This document shows, piece by piece, positions 30,684 to 40,862 of a stretch of 47,500 bases of DNA; positions within the stretch are counted from its first letter, which is position 1; each line of letters opens with the position of its first letter. Under the pieces are notes generated by a model. It made no database searches, was not told where the DNA came from, and saw only the letters and a list, made by a program, of their open reading frames with translations. Origin of the DNA: Adiantum capillus-veneris (lineage: Eukaryota > Streptophyta > Polypodiopsida > Polypodiales > Pteridaceae); NCBI GenBank assembly GCA_014529385.2, contig CM043958.1, forward strand, positions 120,508,817 to 120,556,316. Direction: 5' to 3'. The translations under genes and the position numbers were made by a program.

Positions 30684-32350
30684 ATGGCTTCAGGCAATGA
30701 TCAGTCGACTCCCTCTGCATCTAGAGATGCGGGCTGGGATCACAACGAAGATTCAGACAGAGTATGGCCCGCCTCGGCCTACTCAGGCGGAGCAAAGAGA
30801 GATGGAGCGTCGTCAATTGATTGGCAATGCAACAAAGATGATGCTCAATTTTGCCAAGGACCCGAAGATGGCAAAATATATGAACCAGACCTCTTTGGAA
30901 GAGGTACAGATGGAGTGGCAGAGAACCACAACACCACTCCCGAACCCGCTCTCAAGAAACCTTCTGCCTCCAAGAAATATACGGAGAAGGAACTGGAGAA
31001 CGTGGTTGATGCACGGATTGCTGAGCTTTTCAACGTGCGAAAGAAAGGCAAAAAGCACAGCAAAAAGCAGAAGAAAGGCACTGACTTCCAGGGATATTTG
31101 GGTCGTCGGTCGACATTTGACAAGGCAAAGAAACAGAAGAAGCGTGTTCGATTTGAAGGAGTACCCAGTTCTTCTTCTTCTTCTTCTTCTTCTTCTTCTT
31201 CTTCTGACAGTTCTTCTAGCTCTTCAAATTCGAGCGAAGAAGACAGAAAAGGTAAAAAGCGAAGCAAGAAACAAAGCTTCGGAAAGGGCAAGAAAAAGGC
31301 AAAGAAGGCAAATCTCGCCCAGAGACTGACAGTTCTACTGAGGACTCGCCTATAGACAAGCTCAGATTCCGATGACGGAAAGTTTTATGCGAACAAGAAG
31401 AATTTTTACAAAGCCAACCAGTATGACTTTCTCGAAGATAAAAGCAAGAAAGTCCGAGAGTTTAAGGAAGGTGGCCACTCGATCAAGTTTGATACTTTCT
31501 CAGGATACTCAGATGCTTCGAAGGCTTTGTCTTTTATACAACAGTTTGACATCGCTTTCGCGGGAGGACGCTATTCAGAGCACTCCAAGATTCGGAGAGC
31601 TGCCTCTTACTTTAAGGGGAATGCTCGCACTTGGTGGTCCACGCTTCTATTAAGCAAGACTGTGCCAGTTACATGGCTGAAATTCAAGAGGCTTTTTATT
31701 TCTTCTTGGTTGACTCAAGAGTTTGAGCGAGATATACGAGCTGCTTGGAACCATCTCTGGATGACCAAGAGCGATACAGTGAATTCTTACTGTGAAAGAT
31801 TCTGGAACTCTTTTCTACCCGCCTCTTCATTCAAGAAGATCTCGTTCAGAGAACAGATTGAGTGGTTTACCTTGGGTCTACCTACAGAGATCCGAGATCA
31901 CTGCTTGGAACAGAAGTCAGCTTCTATTCAGGAGTTGATGAGTCATGCGAAGCGGGGCTTTGCCATTCACTCTCGCGGTCTGACCTACCCCACAGATGAG
32001 GCCATGACACAACGAGCCGAACAGACTTATGGGAATGAAGTAGAAAGAAAAAGAGCAACCCAGAGAAAAATGATGCACGACCCAAGCTTACTCCTATGGA
32101 GAGAGCTCGCTTCATCAGAGAGGGGAAGTGCTTTGGATGCGGGGAACATGGACATATCTCCGCGAAGTGCCCTAAAAAGGCACAGAAAGAACAGAATGAT
32201 AAAGATGACCAGAGGTCTGAGAGTTCGAGAGCAGCTAAGGAACGTGGCAGAAAAGGCAGATAGAAAAACAGAACTAGTACCACATGGCGTGGAACCTGCA
32301 CCGAATCTAATGAATGAAAGTACAAACTTTGCCGCTTTTGGGGGAAACTG
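30684..32350 (+). pseudogene. Element F Gag
   Basis: Starts at the ATG of MASGNDQSTPSASRD (30684). After a frame change the N-terminal half is very rich in Ser, Lys, Asp and Glu: a TCT-repeat serine run (about 31168-31205) is followed by KGKKRSKKQ and KGKKKAKKA basic clusters. Frame 31355 onward (stop at 31353) holds FYANKKNFYKANQYDFLEDK. Then 31527-32351 holds the capsid core (FIQQFDIAFAGGRY, ASYFKGNARTWWS, ERDIRAAWNHLWMTK). Knuckle residues CFGCGEHGHISAKC can be read at about 32131-32172 in another frame. Confidence 0.85.
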
Positions 32351-33050
32351 AAGGATCAGGAAGCTCTTTTGAAGGAGCCAAGGCCAACTTCTTTTCACTT
32401 GGAATTGGCGGCTCGATTTGGAAATTACGCCCAACAGACTGACGCCACAGGCGGAGGTAGTTCGACTGGCACCCGGATGGGATGTTGCCATTACACCGAG
32501 CATTGGCAAACTTTGTTTGCAATGATAGTGGTGTTCAGGGCACGCGAGTGACGTTCTACTCAGGATCCCTTGGTACCACAAGAACTACGCCGTGGTTGAC
32601 TACCGGGCCGAGAAAGCGACTTTGATAAATGAAGGGCTTAGAGATTATACTTGATGAACTTCAGTTTCTTACTCATTCTTTTGGAAGAGAACTAAACGAT
32701 GGATAAAGGTTGAATATGTTTTGACCTGATCAAAAGAACGCCAAGGTTTTTCTCCGCACTCATGCCGATTGCTTTTCAGAGGGCCTGAAGATCAAACCAT
32801 TGATCTGATACCTGGAAGCACGCCACCGAATCGGCCACCTTATCGTGTGAGCCGAGCACAGAATGAAGATATTATGAACCAAGTGAAAGACCACTTGGAA
32901 AAGGGTCTTGTCCAGCCTAGTACTTCACCGTATTGCTCTCCAGTGTTGTTGGTTTTGAAGAAAGACGGATCTTGGAGAATGTGCATCGATTATAGCACTC
33001 TCAACGAAATCACCATCAAGAACAGATTTCCGATTCCTAGGATCGATGAT
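32351..33050 (+). pseudogene. Element F protease remnant and RT N-terminus
   Basis: 32351-32680 shows degenerate protease sequence (LELAARF, a DVLLRIPWYHK-like end read across frames). Frame 32769-33050 has [40 protein letters not shown] and [19 protein letters not shown], the N-terminal RT blocks. It is cut at IPRIDD by LTR sequence. Confidence 0.85.
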
Positions 33051-33441
33051 ATGATGAGCGACGCGAATTTTGTTTTTTTTTATATAAAAAAAGAAAAGAC
33101 TCTCTTAAGAGAGAGAGGACTACTGCTTTTGATTTTAAAAGCTTTTGGGGCTCTTCTTTTGGGCATCCCTTGTAATCTTTAAATTAGTGGTGAGGGCCTC
33201 ACTTCTCAGAGCATCTGGACGCAGAGTCTGAGAGTGAAACCCTAACCGCTCTCTTGTACTTTGATGATTGATTAATACAAAAAGAAATACCGAAAGGGGA
33301 GCCAGTCTTTGGGGCCAATATCTCTAGGCACGGAACTCCGCCGGGCCAGTGCAAATCTATTGTGATCTGTGAATTGTTTTGAAGTGGTTATTTGGTGCTG
33401 TCGCGATTGATTCTTGACTTGGAGTGTCCAAGTCTGTTACA
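33051..33441 (+). repeat. Element F 3' LTR, 5' part deleted
   Basis: 391 bp corresponding to 30223-30613 with a small number of differences. Its end gtctgttaca is followed by TTCAG. Confidence 0.92.
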
Positions 33442-34493
33442 TTCAGCCATTTAACTGGCACGGTCTTGCTGAATAGAAAGCGTGGACCACCAAGTTCGAG
33501 CATTCCCCTTAAAGTAAGAGGCAGCTCTCCGAATCTTAGAGTGCTCTGAGTAACGTCCTCCCATGAAAGCGATGTCAAACTGCTGTACAAAAGACAAAGC
33601 CTTCGAAGCATCTCTATATCCCGAAAACGTGTCAAATTTAATTGACTGTCCAGCTTCTTTAAACTCTCGGACTTTCTTGCTTTTGTCTTCCAGAAAGTCA
33701 TACTGGTTGGCTTTGTAAAAATTCTTTTTTCTCTTTGCATAAAAGTTGCTCTCATCAGAGTCTGAACTGTCTGTAGACGAGTCCTCTGTAGAACTGTCAC
33801 TCACTGGGCGAGATTTAGACTTCTTTGCCTTTTTCTTGCCCTTTCCGAAGAGTTGTTTCTTGCTTCGCTTTTTGCCTTTTCGGTCTTCTTTGCTCAAGTC
33901 AGATGAGCTAGAAGAACTGTCAGAAGAAGAAGAAGAAGAAGAAGAAGAACTGGGTACTTTTTCAAATCGAACACGCTTCTTCTGTTTCTTTGCTTTTTCA
34001 AATGTCGATTGACGACCCAAATAGTCCGGGAAGTCAATGCCTTTCTTCTGCTTTTTGCCATGGTTTTTAGCTTTGTTTTGCGCGTCAAAAAGCTGAGCAA
34101 TCCGTGCATCAACCACCTCTTCTAATTCCTTCTCTCTATACTTTTTGGGAGTAGGAGGTTTCTTGAGAGCGAGTTTTCGGGGTGGTTCTGTGGTTTTCTG
34201 CCACTGCGTGTGCACTTCTTCCAAAGAGGTCTTGCTCATATATTTTGCCATTTTCGGGTCCTTGGCAAAATTAAGCATCATCTTTGTTACGTCGCCGATC
34301 AATCGTTGGCGCTCCATCTCTCGACGCTCCGCCTGAGTAGGCCGAGGCGGGCCATACTCCTTGTCTGAATCTTCGTTGTGATCCCTTCCTGTATCTCCGG
34401 ATGCAGAGGGAGTCGACTAATCTTTGCCTGAAGCCATAGGTGCCGCGGGAAAAAAAATAGGATCAGATTTCCTGTAGAAGAGATTTCGATCGT
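33442..34493 (-). pseudogene. C2 gag N-terminal half
   Basis: Resumes after F. Frame 33451-34317 (288 aa) reads RQRLIGDVTKMMLNFAKDPK, KEKELEEVVDARIAQLFD-like sequence, then a poly-Ser run, KGKKRSKKQLFGKGKKKAKK, an acidic SDSSTEDSSTDSSDSDES stretch, and QFDIAFMGGRYSEHSKIRRA. The start codon region (MASGKD-like) lies near 34433 with a TAA shortly after it. It is nearly intact from 34317 to the F site, which makes it the best-preserved gag of this family in the window. Confidence 0.85.
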
Positions 34494-34506
34494 GCTCTGA
34501 TACCAC
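34494..34506 (-). other. C2 primer-binding site
   Basis: Minus-strand gtggtatcagagc adjoins the LTR, as in F. Confidence 0.9.
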
Positions 34507-35239
34507 TGTAACAGACTTGGACACTCCAAGTCAAGAATCTACCACTACAGCACAAATAACCACTCCAAAACAATTCACACTTCACAATTGATTCGACATT
34601 GGCCCGGCGGAGTTCCGTGCCTCGAGATATTGGCCCCAAAAACTGGCGCCCCTTTCGGTATTTCTTTTTGTATTAATCTGTGTGCAAAGTACAAGAGTGC
34701 AGGCAGGCGCTCACACTCAGACTCTGCGTCCAGATGCTCTGAGTTGTGAGAGGCCTGCTCACATATTTAAAGTTACAAGGGTGCTAAAAGCAGAGCCCCA
34801 AAAGCTGAAATCAAAAGCTTCAAGTAAAAGCTTTGAAAAGAAAGCAAAAGTTCTTTCTCTCTCTTTCTTTTAATAAATAAAGCAGAGAGGCTCTCTCTTT
34901 CTCTCTCTCTTGCTAAAATAAAGCAAAAAGGGTTCTCTCTCTCTTTCTCAGCAATTTGCATAGAAAAAGCAACACCAAAAAGCTGCCCATCTTTCCGTAA
35001 ATCACGCTGATGTCCGTACAACAGGCCACGTGTCAGCCCGCCATGTCAGCAAATCAGGGTTAGGGTTAGGGTTAGGGCTAGGGCAAAATTAGGGTTTCTG
35101 CTTTTAGGGTTAGGGTTTCAGCAGAATTAGGGTTTTTGATTTTAGGGTTAGGGTTTCATTAGAATTAGGGTTTCTGGTTTTAGGGTTAGGGTTTCAACAG
35201 AATTAGGGTTTCTAGCAGCCACATCATCACTGTGTGACA
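34507..35239 (-). repeat. C2 5' LTR with telomere-like repeats
   Basis: 733 bp, plus-strand ends tgtaacagacttgg and ctgtgtgaca. The part near the primer-binding site matches the other family LTRs (cttggacactccaagtc; ggcccggcggagttccgtgc). The rest is unlike C1 and D: pyrimidine-rich ctctctttct blocks (34853-34950) and a block rich in ttagggttaggg and attagggtttctg (35055-35215). Confidence 0.88.
35055..35215. repeat. Telomere-like TTAGGG/TTTAGGG block inside the LTR
   Basis: Starts with four ggttag-type units, then about three imperfect ~43 bp units, each with attagggtttct and tttagggttagggttt. Plant telomeres are usually TTTAGGG; both TTAGGG and TTTAGGG occur here. Confidence 0.85.
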
Positions 35240-35559
35240 CCAAACAAGACAATACATTCATCGAGCATGCCTTTCACAAATCAAACACCAAGGTGCAAAC
35301 ATTCAATCTAGTCATCTCATCCATGCAGCAAAGTACAACCAAGATTTATAATATATCGAAGTATAATGCCTATACTAGAAGTCTTTTCCACATACCCAAA
35401 ATAAAAAACACGGTTTTTTTTAAATGTAAAGTTTTCTTGTATAGCCCTAGACATGACTCTTCAATCAAATAAGATTTATCATGTATGATGTATCTACTCA
35501 ACACAATTCATAATCACGCATAGAAGCTTGCACTCAAGTACAGTATCTATGATCTCAAC
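35240..35559. other. Unassigned stretch between C2 and D
   Basis: AT-rich, with no coding signal seen. The last five bases (35555-35559, TCAAC) are half of D's target duplication. It was continuous with 42300 onward before D inserted. Confidence 0.6.
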
Positions 35560-36145
35560 TGTAACAAACTTGGACACTCCAAGTCAAGATTCTACCGCGA
35601 CACAGCAGAGATTCACTTCACAACACTTCACAATTCACAATCAATTCCACACGGCCCGGCGGAGTTCCGTGCCTGGAGATGTTGGCCCCAAAGACTAGCG
35701 CCCCTTTCCGTATTTCTTTTTGTATTAATCTGTGTTCAAAGTACAAGAGAGTGGGAGGGTTCTCACTCTCAGACTCTGCGTCCAGATGCTTTGAGTTGTG
35801 AGGGCCCTGACCACTAATTTATAGATTACAAGGGATGCCCAAAAGCAGTCAATTTTAAAAGCCTCTTAAAATAAAGCATCAAGTTTCAAAAGCTTCAAAA
35901 GCTGCCAATTTCATCCCCCAACGCTAAAGCAAGATTCTGTACACTTTGCCACGTCAGCAGGCAACGCAAAAAGCGGGACTGCCGTACAGCTTTGCCACGT
36001 TAGCAATGCAGCGGAATTTGCGCCGCAAATCACGGAGTCTGCCATGTGTCACTGTCTGCGGGCTTTTCGGGTAGGCTGCCAACCGGGGTGTGTGTGTGCT
36101 CTGCTGTCCCATGTCCAGGGCCATGCCACGTCACCCATTTGTGAC
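35560..36145 (-). repeat. Element D 3' LTR
   Basis: 586 bp, plus-strand tgtaacaaacttgg...cccatttgtgaca. The minus-strand polypurine tract tcaagaggggggta follows at 36146-36159. Confidence 0.93.
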
Positions 36146-36159
36146 ATACCCCCCTCTTG

Positions 36160-36709
36160 AAAGCATTGTAATCGCCCTCAATTACGCCTACAAAACAGAC
36201 AGAAGCCATAAACTGTCTTAGCAAATACTGACTGTTAGTACCAACGCACTAGGAACAACACATCCAGCACATGTACCAATCGACAGTCACATCACAGGAC
36301 ATCACATGACAAATCACATTCAACAATCGTTCTAATCTAAGACCATGATTAATCGGCAACGTATTTAGCAATCGCATCTAGATCCAGTCGGGACCTCACA
36401 GATGCCAGATTGACTAGTCCTTAATGCAATCATGTCTATAGAGATTTATCAGACCAAAATGCTGCAGTCATTTCGTCTATCATTTCCTGCACTCAAACAA
36501 GTCAAGTAAAAATCGATATCATATTATCAAGAATTCCAAGTCTTAAAGTCATTACAACAAAATACTGTCAGCCCACAATATCCTTGAAACCCAATAGAAA
36601 CATCAGTGACTATTATCAAAAATCGGGGCAATCTGTTGACAAAGTAGCGGAGTGACTCCCCTCTTGTGCAAGCCCGCTGCACCAAATTCCGCAATTCTAT
36701 CAGAGTAGA
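36160..36709 (-). other. Element D 3' non-coding region
   Basis: Lies between the integrase stop and the polypurine tract and matches 21789-22384. No coding signal is visible. Confidence 0.75.
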
Positions 36710-38023
36710 CTATGCTAAACTGAATGCTTCAAGGTAAAGATTCACAATCTGAGGAGTATCTGCCAGGTCCTCCTCCTCCATCCACATCGCATCCAATGCG
36801 GGATAGTTCTTGAATTCAACCGAGAACCGTCTTATCGCTTTACCTTTTATCTTTCTATCTTTATGTGCCAATATCTGTTCTGGAACGAGTATCTCCTCGT
36901 TTTCCTCCACTTCGGGTTGCTCATATGGCTCCCCATCATCGGGCACATCGCCTTTAAAAGGCTTCAGGAGACTCACATGAAAAGCATTGTGAATCCTCCA
37001 AGTATTGGGCAGCTTCAGTCTAAAGGAGACATCATTTATCTTTTCTTTTATCTGGAAAGGTCCATAGTATCTCCTGCTAAGCTTTGGAAAAAGCCGCTCC
37101 TTATCCTTTTTCTTTCTTAGGCGTGCCTTCTCAAAACGTAAGAGCACCCAATCGTTCTCCTTTAATTTCAAATCGCAACGATGTCGATCTGCAACCTTCT
37201 TGTGCCTTTCCTGAGATTTTTGCAAAGCCTCCCGAACCTTGGCAAAAGCAGTGCCCAAGTCCCGTGTATACTGGTTGGCTTCAAAAATCTTATCTTTTGT
37301 GCTTAAGAAGGATGGAACCTTCGAAGCACCTTCAATAATCTCAAATGGCGCCTTCCCCGTCGAGGAGTGAATCGTGTTATTGTAGGCAAATTCCACCAGG
37401 AGCAAATATTTTTCCCACTGAGTCTTCTGATCTGAAATGTAAGACTTCAATAAATCAAGTACGACTGAATTTGCAATCTCAGATTGCCCATCTGTCTGTG
37501 GATGGAAAGATGACGAGAACTGCAACTGCGTGCCAATATTCTCCCAAATAGCCTTCCAAAACAAACTCGTGAATTGGGGATCTCTGTCAGCAGAGACTAT
37601 TGTCTTTGGCATGCCATGTAATCGGAATATCTGGGCAATGAACGGTCTTGCTAAGTGATCCAGCTTGACTGTTTTCTTCACTGGAATGAAATGAGCTTGC
37701 TTGCTAAATCTGTCAATAACAGCCCAGATACCATCGTGCCCACTCTGTCTTCGAAAAATCAAAAATTAAATCCATAGCAATACTTTCCCAGGGGCGGGTG
37801 GGAATGGGTAAAGGCTGTAACAATCCCTCCGCTTTATGCCTGTCAAACTTGACCTTCTGCATACCAAGCATCTGCATACAAAATCGTCCACATCCTTCTT
37901 GAGTCTCGGCCAAAAGAAGTATCTCTCCACTCCTTTCAAGGTGGTATCAATGCCGCAGTGACCCGTAAATGATGGACAATGGCATTCAGTTAGAACCTTT
38001 TCCTCAACGGCTGTGTAACGCAC
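36710..38023 (-). pseudogene. Element D integrase with chromodomain-like C-terminus
   Basis: Frame 37766-38023 has the zinc-binding region (CHCPSFTGHCGIDT, CRCLVCRRSS). Frame 36710-37762 (350 aa) has GHDGIWAVIDRFSKQAHFI, the second Asp in SADRDPQFTS and the Glu in HPQTDGQSEIANS. Then come DRHRCDLKLKENDWVLLR, YYGPFQIKEKI, HNAFHVSLLKPF and a chromodomain-like end (PEQILAHKDRKIKGKAIRRF to MWMEEEDL). The first Asp (MDLIFDF) is in a third frame (37713-37913). All three catalytic residues survive but lie in different frames. Confidence 0.9.
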
Positions 38024-38800
38024 AACATCGTTTTCTTCATCAAGTAGCCATCCCGAATGGAATATCCCGCTACTACCTCCCCATTCTGTATTCGATTGAA
38101 TATATCTGCAAAATTTGTATCTGTGGCATACTGATCAACCATATCCTCGAAGCTTCTATGGTGTATCACGGAAATAGCCAAAACCAACGGCTTTCGGGAC
38201 AAAGCATCTGCCACCAAGTTCTTATGTCCCTACACATGGACAATCTGGAAGTGAAACTGTGACAAGATGTTTTCCCACCGCATCTGCTTTTCCAATAGCT
38301 GCTTCTATGACAAGAAGTAGCGTAAAGTCTGATGATCTGTGAAGACCGTAAAATCGGCTCCGAGTAGGTCATGTCGCCACTGAGTAAGAGCATGGATAAC
38401 CGCCAAAAGCTCTTTCTCATATATCTGTGTTGTCAATTCCGGCCTTGAAAACAATCGGCTCTCATAGGCAATGACATGGCCTTCTTGCATTAAGACCGCA
38501 CCCAGACTACGACCACAAGCATCACAATATACTTCGAAATGACTTCTCCAAATCTGGCAAAGTCAAAACTGGTCCTGTAGTCAGTTTCTCTTTCAAAGTC
38601 TGAAAGGCAATCACCTCTGTGGGTCCCCACGAGAAAGGGACTTGTCAAGATATGCAAAGGGGAAGCAACCTCTGCAAAATGAACCGCCGGTAGTAAGAAC
38701 ATAAGCCAAGAAGCTTCTAACTTCATGGACATTCTTCAAATCGGGCCAATCATGCATAGTCTCAATCTTGACCGGGTCCATCTGCACTCCTGCTTGCTGA
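38024..38800 (-). pseudogene. Element D RNase H and RT thumb
   Basis: Frame 38305-38490 has QEGHVIAYESRLFSRPELTT, YEKELLAVIHALTQWRHDLL and FTVFTDHQTLRYFLS, which hold the E and D residues. Frame 37990-38217 has the tail (ADALSRKPL). The start of the domain and the RT thumb are fragmented (38490-38805), with short deletions relative to C2 near 38640 and 38685. Confidence 0.85.
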
Positions 38801-39651
38801 GACAATGTGTCTCAAAAAGTGTATCTCTGGTAGGAAAAATTCACTCTTCTTTGCATTAACCACCAACTTGTGATCTCGCAATGCCTGAAAGACCTGTAGC
38901 AGATGTGCTCTATATTCTGCCTCATCCTTGGAGAAGACAATAATGTCATCAAAGAAAGTGCCCACAAAAGATCTGTACTCTCTGAAAATCCTGTCCATCA
39001 TTCGGTTAAAGGTCACTGGAGCATTGATAAGGCCAAAAGGCATCACCAAAAATTCGAATAAACCGAAGGTCGTCCGAAAAGCTGTCTTGTAGACATCTCC
39101 TGGCACAATTCGGATCTAATGATACCCACTCTTCAAATCGATCCTACTGAAACAAGAGGATCCCTGTAGTCGGTCAAGAATATCATCAATCCTAGGAATC
39201 GGAAATTTGTTCTTGATGGTGATTTTGTTGAGAGCTCTATAATCAATGCACATTCTCCAAGATCCGTCTTTCTTCAAAACCAACAACACCGGAAAGCAAT
39301 AAGGTGAAGTACTCAGCCGGATAAGACCCTTTTCACTTGGTTCATAATCTCTTCATTCTGGGCTCGGCTCACACGGTAAGGTGGCCGGTTCGGTGGTGTG
39401 CTTCTAGGTATCATATCAATGGTATGATCCTCGGGACGAGTTGGTGGCAACTCGCCTGGCAGGCCTTCAGAAAAGCAATCGGCATGAGTGTGGAGAAAAT
39501 CTTGGCGTTCTTTATCAAGTTCATACATATTTGTCCTATGATCATCATTCAACTCTTTCAAAAAGATCGAGTAAACAAACAAACTGGATTTCATTAATTC
39601 CGAAACGGCCGAAGGCGATACAATAGGGACAGACTCGCCCTTAAGTTTCAC
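38762..39651 (-). pseudogene. Element D reverse transcriptase
   Basis: Frame 38762-39106 has VYKTAFRTTFGLFEFLVMPFG, NAPVTFNRMMDRIF and TFFDDIIVFSKDEAEYRAHL, with the active-site DD. Upstream to 39300 the [16 protein letters not shown]-type segments can be read. Frame 39313-39651 is the linker with [20 protein letters not shown]. About 30 bases ([10 protein letters not shown] region) are missing near 39335. Confidence 0.88.
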
Positions 39652-39652
39652 A

Positions 39653-40404
39653 TCAAGTACGATGGTTTTGGCCCTTTTCAGTAGTCAATGTCGCTTTCTT
39701 CGCCTGATAATCGACAACGGTGTTGTTCTTATGGTACCAAGGGACTCCCAGGAGAACATCACAACCTTCCAAGGGCATTATGTAGAAGTCCTCGTGCCCC
39801 AAATACCCTCGACAATCCAACCGAAGTTTGCCAATGACAGGTGTAATGGCCACGTCCCTGCCGAGTGCCGCTAGAACTGCCTCTGCTTGTGGTCCCATCC
39901 GATCGGGTGTAATCTCGAGCCGCGCCGCCAATTCAAGTGAAATGAAGTTGGCCTTGGCTCCTCCATCAAAGAAAATCAAGGCTTCTTGATCTTTCACTTT
40001 GCCCCAGCTCGGCAAAGTTTTGTACTTTCATCAATCATGCTTGGGTCAGTACCCATGCAATCTGGAACCAGTCTTGCTTTCATCTTGCCTTTTCGTCCAC
40101 GTTCCTCAGCTGCTTTCGAACTCTTTGGCCTTTCTTCATCTTGTTCTTTCTGTGCCTTTTCAGGGCACTTCACGGAGATGTGCCCATGTTCCCCGCATCC
40201 AAAACACTTCCTCTCTTTGATGTAGCTGGCCCTCTCCCTAAGAGTGAGCCAGGATCGTGCATCCTTATCTTTCTTGTCTTGGGGGCTCTTCTTCGTTCTA
40301 CTTTCATTATTAGAAGTCTGTTCGGTTTTCTGAGTCATGATCTCATCTGTGGGGTAAGTCACACTGCCTAAATGTATGGCAAAATCCCGTTTCTCATGAC
40401 CCAT
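39653..40404 (-). pseudogene. Element D protease and zinc knuckle
   Basis: Frame 39653-40015 has ALIFFDGGAKANFISLELAA, the protease site in DGGA form, and GCDVLLGVPWYHKNNTVVDY. Frame 39994-40404 has the knuckle CFGCGEHGHISVKC, followed by an acidic and basic stretch. The family therefore uses DGGA rather than DTGA at the active site. Confidence 0.85.
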
Positions 40405-40499
40405 CAGTTCTTGAATAGAATCTTTCTTTGCTTACAGCTTGCTTTCCTTTTCTTTTAAACGGTGTTTTTCTTTGCTTTAAAACTGCTGACAACATGTAG

Positions 40500-40572
40500 T
40501 GCGGGGGCAGGATTCGAACCTGCAGTCTTCAGGTCATGAGCCTGACGAGTTGGCCATTTACTCCACCCCGCA
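40500..40572 (-). tRNA. trnfM: Mitochondrial-type tRNA-fMet (CAU) copy
   Basis: A 73-nt cloverleaf can be drawn: acceptor TGCGGGG/CCCCGCA (7 pairs), D stem GAGT/ACTC, anticodon stem TCAGG/CCTGA with loop CTCATGA (anticodon CAU), and T stem GCAGG/CCTGC with loop TTCGAAT. All stems pair. The anticodon arm and T arm read like plant mitochondrial trnfM, not the plastid form. The 3' CCA is not encoded. It is embedded in a retrotransposon in nuclear DNA, so it is best seen as a transferred copy. Activity is doubtful because organellar tRNAs lack nuclear promoter context. Confidence 0.85.
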
Positions 40573-40685
40573 ATCTTGGCCTTGGCGTTTGGGGTTGGTT
40601 GTCCACCAGCATAGGGACCACCTAGCCTTCCATCGGTCCCGAGAGGTTACGTTAGCCTAGCACCTAAAGATCTAAGGGGAACGAT

Positions 40686-40860
40686 ACTCCCCAGGCGGGA
40701 TACTTAACGCTAAGTTAGCTACAGCACTTAGGGGTTGATACGCGCAGCGATTAGTCTCCATCGTTTACGGCTAGGACAGGGGTATCTAATCCCATTCGCT
40801 CCCCGCTTTCATCTCTCAGTGTCAGTGTTGGCCTAGCAGAGTGTCTTTGCCAAAGGTGTT
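40686..40860 (-). rRNA. Organellar small-subunit rRNA fragment, decayed
   Basis: In reverse complement it matches the central domain of bacterial-type SSU rRNA, including gattagatacccc and the gcctggggagt segment. It has small internal deletions and insertions (for example in the cgtttacggctaggac-to-ggggtatctaatccc stretch), so it is not functional. Mitochondrial origin is suggested by the neighbouring trnfM; plastid origin of this part cannot be excluded by eye. The bases between it and the tRNA (40573-40685) are not identified. Confidence 0.8.
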
Positions 40861-40862
40861 TC

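Larger units (their letters stand above)
30072..33441 (+). mobile_element. LTR retrotransposon F, internally deleted
   Basis: 3370 bp, inserted in the gag of C2 in the opposite orientation and flanked on both sides by TTCAG (30067-30071 and 33442-33446). It has a 5' LTR (30072-30613), primer-binding site, gag, degenerate protease and the first part of RT. Then it jumps from RT (IPRIDD) straight into the middle of the 3' LTR at 33051. The rest of pol and the first part of the 3' LTR are gone. It is related to C and D. Confidence 0.93.
40421..40862 (-). other. Organellar DNA (or RNA-derived) insert in element D gag
   Basis: Replaces about 20 bases of gag: C2 and F read through this point without it. 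It contains a whole tRNA-fMet-like sequence and a bacterial-type small-subunit rRNA fragment, both on the minus strand. Borders are placed where gag similarity to C2 and F stops (ttgaatagaa on the left, taagcagtgatc on the right). Confidence 0.85.

Noticed and set aside
35055-35215. A true chromosome end or internal telomere fusion
   Set aside because: The repeats are imperfect, occur in higher-order 43 bp units and lie inside an LTR with recognisable borders on both sides.
40500-40860. A functional nuclear tRNA and rRNA locus
   Set aside because: The tRNA is of mitochondrial type inside a retrotransposon and the rRNA part is short with small deletions, so transferred copies are far more likely than active genes.
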